Shown here one piece after another: positions 5,646 to 8,342 of a stretch of 8,342 nt of DNA. How positions within the stretch are numbered: position 1 is the first letter of the stretch; each line of letters starts with the position of its first letter. The notes under the pieces are model-generated. The model had not been told where the DNA came from and did not search any database. It saw only the letters and a list, made by a program, of their open reading frames with translations. Source of the DNA: DATDYQ01 sp035288965 (GTDB taxonomy: Archaea > Nanobdellota > Nanobdellia > SCGC-AAA011-G17 > JAGVZF01); NCBI GenBank assembly GCA_035288965.1, contig DATDYQ010000006.1, positions 1-8,342 on the forward strand, written 5' to 3'. A program made the position numbers and the translations under genes.

Positions 5646-7577
5646 ATGAAAAAGAAGTTATTGTTAATATTCTTATTATTGCTAGTTAAAGTTTCTTTAG
5701 CACAACAAATTAATGATTATAACAAAGCTTCATCTTTAGATTTAACATTCCAACTTTCATCTTCCATTGATATTCAACAAACATCATCTCCAAAACTTGA
5801 ATATTTGACAACTCAATTAAGTTTATTCCCAATTACAGATCAAAGACAAGAAGTTTTATTATTAGATATAAATTCAAATCCTATAGCAAAAACATCTCAA
5901 GATAAAGAGGTTAAATATACTTGGAACGAACTTTATGATTCGTATTCCTTTGGAATTGATGCTAATGTTAAAACAGCAAATAATTTAATAAAAATAAAAC
6001 ATTCTGATTTTCCGATAAATAATTTAGATGAATCTTTACAAGAGTATACTCAATTCACAGAAAAAATAGATATTAATGATGACATTTCAAACAAAGCAGC
6101 AGAATTAGTAAGGGGGAAAAAAGATTTATTTGAAGCAACATTTTCAATAGCAGATTGGGTTAAAAAAAACATTAAATATGATTTAAATACCTTAACAGCA
6201 GAATCAGTTCAAAAATCCTCTTGGGTATATACAAATAGAGAAGGTGTTTGTGATGAAATGACTGGATTATTTATTTCTATGTTACGTTCAGTTGGTATTC
6301 CCGCTAGATTTGTATCAGGAATGGTTTATTCGAATGTTGGCTATAATTTTGGAAATCATGGATGGGCAGAAGTTTACTTCCCAGATATTGGTTGGGTTCC
6401 ATTTGATGTTACATTCGGTCAATATGGCTGGATTGATCCTTCACACATTAAACTATCTGACTCTTTGGATTCAGCAACCTATTCTGCAAAATATTCATGG
6501 AAATCTCTAGGAATAGAAGTTAACCCGCAAGAATTAGAGTTATCAACAAAGGTTAATTCAGCAGGTAGTGATATTGCCCCAATTTTTAATATTCAAATTA
6601 ATTTATTAGAAGATGAAGTCGGTCCTGGAAGTTATGTTCCAATCGAGGTTACAATAGAAAACCCTTATGACTTTTATGTTTCAACTTCATTGATAATAAC
6701 AAAAGCTCCAGAACTTACAGAGAAAAATGAAAAACAAATATTTTTAAAACCAAGAGAAAAGAAAAATTTATTCTGGATAACAAAAACTCCAGGTTCTTTA
6801 AACAATAATTTTCTTTACACTTCTGAAATAGAAGTAATTGATACATTCGGTTCTAAATCATCAACAACACTACAATATGCATCAAAATATAAAAAAATAA
6901 CTTTAGATGATGCTCAAGCTTCTATAAATGAAATAGTTTCAAATGATGCTAACACATATTCAGAATCTCTTTTATTAAGATGTTCTTTATCTAAACAATA
7001 TTATTATGCCATAGAAACAGCCCAGGTTAATTGTAAACTTAGCAATCTTGGAAATCAAGATATAAATAGCCTAGATGTTTGCTTATTATCTAACTGTCAA
7101 AAAGCAAACGTTTTTCTTAATCAAGATGTAGATTTAACATTTAATCTTCCATTAACAAACAAATCATCATCTACCTTGGTTGTAAATGCAAAGAATAACA
7201 ATATTAATGTTAATAATTATCTTCATTTAAAAGTTTATGATCAGCCAAATATAAAAATAACTTCTATAGAATATCAAGAAAATTTATTGTATAATGAAGA
7301 TTTTGAGCTATCATTTGTTCTTACATCAGATGTTAAGGTAAAAAATCTTAAACTAAAAATCACAGGACAACAATCTTTGGTTATAGAAGAATTAAAAGGT
7401 TCAAAAGATATCATAGTTTCATTAAACAGCAAACATTTCATTAATAGACCAATAACTGTAGATTTAGAATATGAAGATGAGTTTAATAGACCATATTCAC
7501 AAAAATATCAATATAGTGTTAATATAAGTAATGTTCCTTGGTATGCTAGATTACTTGCTTTATTCAGGCTAATTTAA
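5646..7577 (+). CDS. Secreted transglutaminase-like (papain-fold) protein
   Basis: A 643-residue exported protein. An N-terminal signal peptide (residues 1-19, three Lys then a Leu-rich core, likely cut after 'VSLA') precedes a beta-rich region (about 22-155). The transglutaminase core (about 160-275) has the catalytic triad C202 in 'EGVCDEMTGLFISMLRSVGI', H238 in 'GNHGWAEVYF' and D254 in 'WVPFDVTFGQ'. Three further beta-sandwich segments follow (about 310-410, 440-535 and 540-630); the middle one has four Cys (446, 463, 479, 484) that could form disulfides outside the cell. The C-terminus ends 'VPWYARLLALFRLI', a short amphipathic tail rather than a full transmembrane helix. Archaeal members are usually thought to act as proteases or cross-linking/amide-cleaving enzymes at the surface; the substrate is unknown. 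A TATA box lies about 26 nt before the ATG. The last 14 nt overlap the convergent minus-strand gene. Confidence 0.92.
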   Translation: MKKKLLLIFLLLLVKVSLAQQINDYNKASSLDLTFQLSSSIDIQQTSSPKLEYLTTQLSLFPITDQRQEVLLLDINSNPIAKTSQDKEVKYTWNELYDSYSFGIDANVKTANNLIKIKHSDFPINNLDESLQEYTQFTEKIDINDDISNKAAELVRGKKDLFEATFSIADWVKKNIKYDLNTLTAESVQKSSWVYTNREGVCDEMTGLFISMLRSVGIPARFVSGMVYSNVGYNFGNHGWAEVYFPDIGWVPFDVTFGQYGWIDPSHIKLSDSLDSATYSAKYSWKSLGIEVNPQELELSTKVNSAGSDIAPIFNIQINLLEDEVGPGSYVPIEVTIENPYDFYVSTSLIITKAPELTEKNEKQIFLKPREKKNLFWITKTPGSLNNNFLYTSEIEVIDTFGSKSSTTLQYASKYKKITLDDAQASINEIVSNDANTYSESLLLRCSLSKQYYYAIETAQVNCKLSNLGNQDINSLDVCLLSNCQKANVFLNQDVDLTFNLPLTNKSSSTLVVNAKNNNINVNNYLHLKVYDQPNIKITSIEYQENLLYNEDFELSFVLTSDVKVKNLKLKITGQQSLVIEELKGSKDIIVSLNSKHFINRPITVDLEYEDEFNRPYSQKYQYSVNISNVPWYARLLALFRLI

Positions 7578-7815
7578 ATATTTGATCTTTAGGTTTTACT
7601 TCCCCATTCACTTTAATTGCAATTTCCTGTTTAGCCTTTGCTTCTTTTATTGGTTTCATATCTAACTGCATTGACTCAACTTCCTGCTCAAAACTATTTC
7701 CATGTCCTTCTATTCCTATTTTATCACCTACCTTTATAGCTGATTTCAAGTTAACAACAGCCACACTTATTCTCGGATAAAAATGTGTTATTTCACCAAT
7801 AAGTTTCTTTGCCAT
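7564..7815 (-). CDS. Stand-alone EF-Tu domain II-like beta-barrel protein
   Basis: An 83-residue protein resembling the small 'translation elongation factor-like' family, a single domain II-type beta-barrel without the GTPase domain. Visible pattern: 'GEITHFYPRISVAVVNL', 'IKVGDKIGIEGHGNSFEQEVESMQ' and 'EIAIKVNGEVKPKDQIFKL', the alternating strands and Gly turns seen in domain II of EF-Tu/IF2 and in the C-terminal part of some U32 peptidases. It has no G1-G5 GTPase motifs. ATG 7815 is preceded by a good SD (GGGG, 7827-7824, 8 nt away) and a TATA box 37-38 nt upstream, so it has its own promoter. Its 3' end overlaps the convergent transglutaminase-like gene by 14 nt. RNA binding or ribosome association is possible but inferred only from the fold; lineages with this family often carry it alone. 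Confidence 0.82.
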   Translation of the reverse strand: MAKKLIGEITHFYPRISVAVVNLKSAIKVGDKIGIEGHGNSFEQEVESMQLDMKPIKEAKAKQEIAIKVNGEVKPKDQIFKLA

Positions 7816-7823
7816 ATTAATTA

Positions 7824-7827
7824 CCCC
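7824..7827 (-). promoter_or_regulatory. Shine-Dalgarno of the EF-like gene
   Basis: Minus-strand TTAGGGGTAATTAATATG: the G run is 8 nt from the start codon. This is one of only two leadered, SD-bearing first genes in the window. Confidence 0.6.
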
Positions 7828-7843
7828 TAAAATGATAAGTGGG

Positions 7844-7862
7844 ATAGATATTTAAATATTAT
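7844..7862. repeat. 19-nt repeat copy 1, containing the EF-like gene promoter
   Basis: ATAGATATTTAAATATTAT, identical to 8202-8220. It has a near-palindromic core (ATATTTAAATAT) and lies just upstream of a minus-strand gene in both places. Confidence 0.6.
7849..7856 (-). promoter_or_regulatory. TATA box for the EF-like gene
   Basis: Minus-strand TTTAAATA, centred 37-38 nt before ATG 7815. The predicted transcript start near 7827 leaves just enough leader to include the SD. It directly abuts the stop of the 107-residue gene. Confidence 0.65.
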
Positions 7863-8185
7863 CAATCATCCATCCCAAATTCTTTTCTTAATTTTTCTTT
7901 ATGAGCTTCTAAAACTCTTTTCTCTAAATCCAATGGAACATCTAAATGCTCACTTGGATTAGGATCCCACCAACACTCAATTCCCCAGATATAATCTCCA
8001 CAGTCAGTTAAAATTAATGGATTTCCTTCTTCTACATTCTTAGCTTTTTTTGTTATATCATAACGTAAATACAATCCCAAACAAACACCATACCACCCAT
8101 CTAACTTTCCATGTTTGCCATATTCTCTTCTACAATCCTGAACTACCTTTACAGAAAATGGTTTAGAATAATCTATCTCTTCCAT
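7862..8185 (-). CDS. Conserved-looking small protein of unknown function, Cys/Trp-rich
   Basis: I do not recognise a named family for this 107-residue protein. It has four Cys (18, 35, 62, 71) and a striking 'DCGDYIWGIECWWDP' block (61-75), plus 'KVVQDCRREYG' and 'GWYGVCLGLYLRYD' segments. These look like a small beta-barrel (SH3-like is a guess) followed by a charged C-terminal helix (about 85-104). The Cys spacing is not a classical zinc ribbon. No signal peptide or transmembrane segment is seen, so it is probably cytosolic. The ATG at 8185 lies about 25-26 nt from a TATA box centre, so the mRNA is predicted to be leaderless. The stop is followed at once by the promoter of the EF-like gene, meaning the two have separate promoters. 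That promoter and base composition like its neighbours support a real gene. Confidence 0.75.
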   Translation of the reverse strand: MEEIDYSKPFSVKVVQDCRREYGKHGKLDGWYGVCLGLYLRYDITKKAKNVEEGNPLILTDCGDYIWGIECWWDPNPSEHLDVPLDLEKRVLEAHKEKLRKEFGMDD

Positions 8186-8201
8186 AAAAGTGATATAATA
8201 A

Positions 8202-8220
8202 ATAGATATTTAAATATTAT
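8202..8220. repeat. 19-nt repeat copy 2, containing the promoter of the 107-residue gene
   Basis: An exact second copy of the 7844-7862 sequence. Flanking bases differ on both sides. The function is most simply a shared TATA/BRE context. Confidence 0.6.
8207..8214 (-). promoter_or_regulatory. TATA box for the 107-residue gene
   Basis: Minus-strand TTTAAATA, centred 25-26 nt before ATG 8185, so a leaderless mRNA is predicted. Confidence 0.65.
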
Positions 8221-8232
8221 TAATTAGGAACA

Positions 8233-8240
8233 TTTATATG
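8233..8240 (+). promoter_or_regulatory. TATA box for the HAD phosphatase gene
   Basis: TTTATATG, centred 26-27 nt before ATG 8263, predicting a leaderless transcript. It lies back to back with the promoter of the 107-residue gene, so the 77-nt gap is a divergent promoter. Confidence 0.65.
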
Positions 8241-8262
8241 AAAAACAATATTATTTATTAAA

Positions 8263-8342
8263 ATGAAAAAAATTATATTTTTTGATGGTGATGGAACTTT
8301 ATGGTATCCAAAAACTACAAAATATAAAAAAGAACCACATTG
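8263..8342 (+). CDS. HAD-superfamily phosphatase, N-terminal fragment (runs off the window)
   Basis: Only the first 26 complete codons are present. They begin 'MKKIIFFDGDGTLWYPK', which contains HAD motif I (hydrophobic strand, D8-x-D10-x-T12), with the nucleophile Asp and the general acid/base Asp both intact. The 'TLWYP' continuation resembles HAD-III-type small phosphatases such as the MDP-1 or histidinol-phosphate/heptose-bisphosphate phosphatase groups, but too little is visible to choose. The start at ATG 8263 is supported by the family N-terminus and by a TATA box whose centre is about 26 nt upstream, implying a leaderless transcript. The substrate cannot be inferred. Confidence 0.85.
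   Translation, partial: MKKIIFFDGDGTLWYPKTTKYKKEPH

Noticed and set aside
6292..6510. Alternative-frame open stretch of 72 codons inside the transglutaminase-like gene.
   Set aside because: It lies over the conserved catalytic core in another frame, a typical shadow of an AT-rich gene.
1..8342. Search for CRISPR arrays, tRNA genes, insertion sequences, phage, toxin-antitoxin or defence cassettes.
   Set aside because: No spaced direct repeats, tRNA-like folds, transposase or integrase motifs, or recognisable defence domains were found; all long frames have ordinary explanations.

Overview
The window reads as a compact, AT-rich chromosome segment from an archaeon. The archaeal-type information genes (ribosomal protein L15e, aIF2-beta, DUF424, an Nmd3-like protein, an Nre repair protein), TATA-box promoters with very short or absent leaders, and large N-glycosylatable surface proteins all point that way. 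The small genes and the glycine-linker/cadherin-like surface protein style suggest a DPANN lineage (Woesearchaeota/Pacearchaeota-like). That placement is an inference from gene style, not a phylogenetic result.

Layout. Positions 1-992 hold the C-terminal part of a large surface protein, whose N-terminus lies outside the window. Positions 1017-2222 encode an Nre-family DNA repair protein with an N-terminal zinc motif and a C-terminal PCNA-binding tail. It ends stop-on-stop against a small two-helix membrane protein on the minus strand (2219-2413). A divergent promoter region (2414-2522) leads into ribosomal protein L15e (2523-3101), then a Nudix-fold protein with a damaged catalytic box (3175-3558), 2 nt ahead of a DHH-family phosphoesterase (3561-4586). 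A TATA box then drives a tight three-gene translation/ribosome operon: aIF2-beta, DUF424 and a 101-residue Nmd3-like protein lacking the zinc-ribbon part (4625-5610). Next is a secreted transglutaminase-like protein (5646-7577). Two singly promoted minus-strand genes follow: a stand-alone EF-Tu domain II-like protein (7564-7815) and an unrecognised Cys/Trp-rich protein (7862-8185). A HAD-family phosphatase begins at 8263 and runs off the end.

How it fits together. The core (L15e, aIF2-beta, DUF424, Nmd3-like, EF-like barrel) concerns ribosomes and translation. Nre and DHH concern DNA repair or nucleic-acid degradation. The first gene and the transglutaminase-like gene make cell-surface or exported proteins. 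No gap exceeds 110 bases, and no tRNA, rRNA, CRISPR array, transposon or phage gene was seen.

The points most worth a second look are the zinc-ribbon-less Nmd3-like ORF nested at the end of DUF424, the degenerate Nudix protein coupled to a DHH enzyme, the two promoter classes (about 26 nt from TATA to ATG with no SD, versus about 38 nt with a G-rich SD), and the unrecognised 107-residue protein. I see no clear evidence of an entirely new multi-gene system here.
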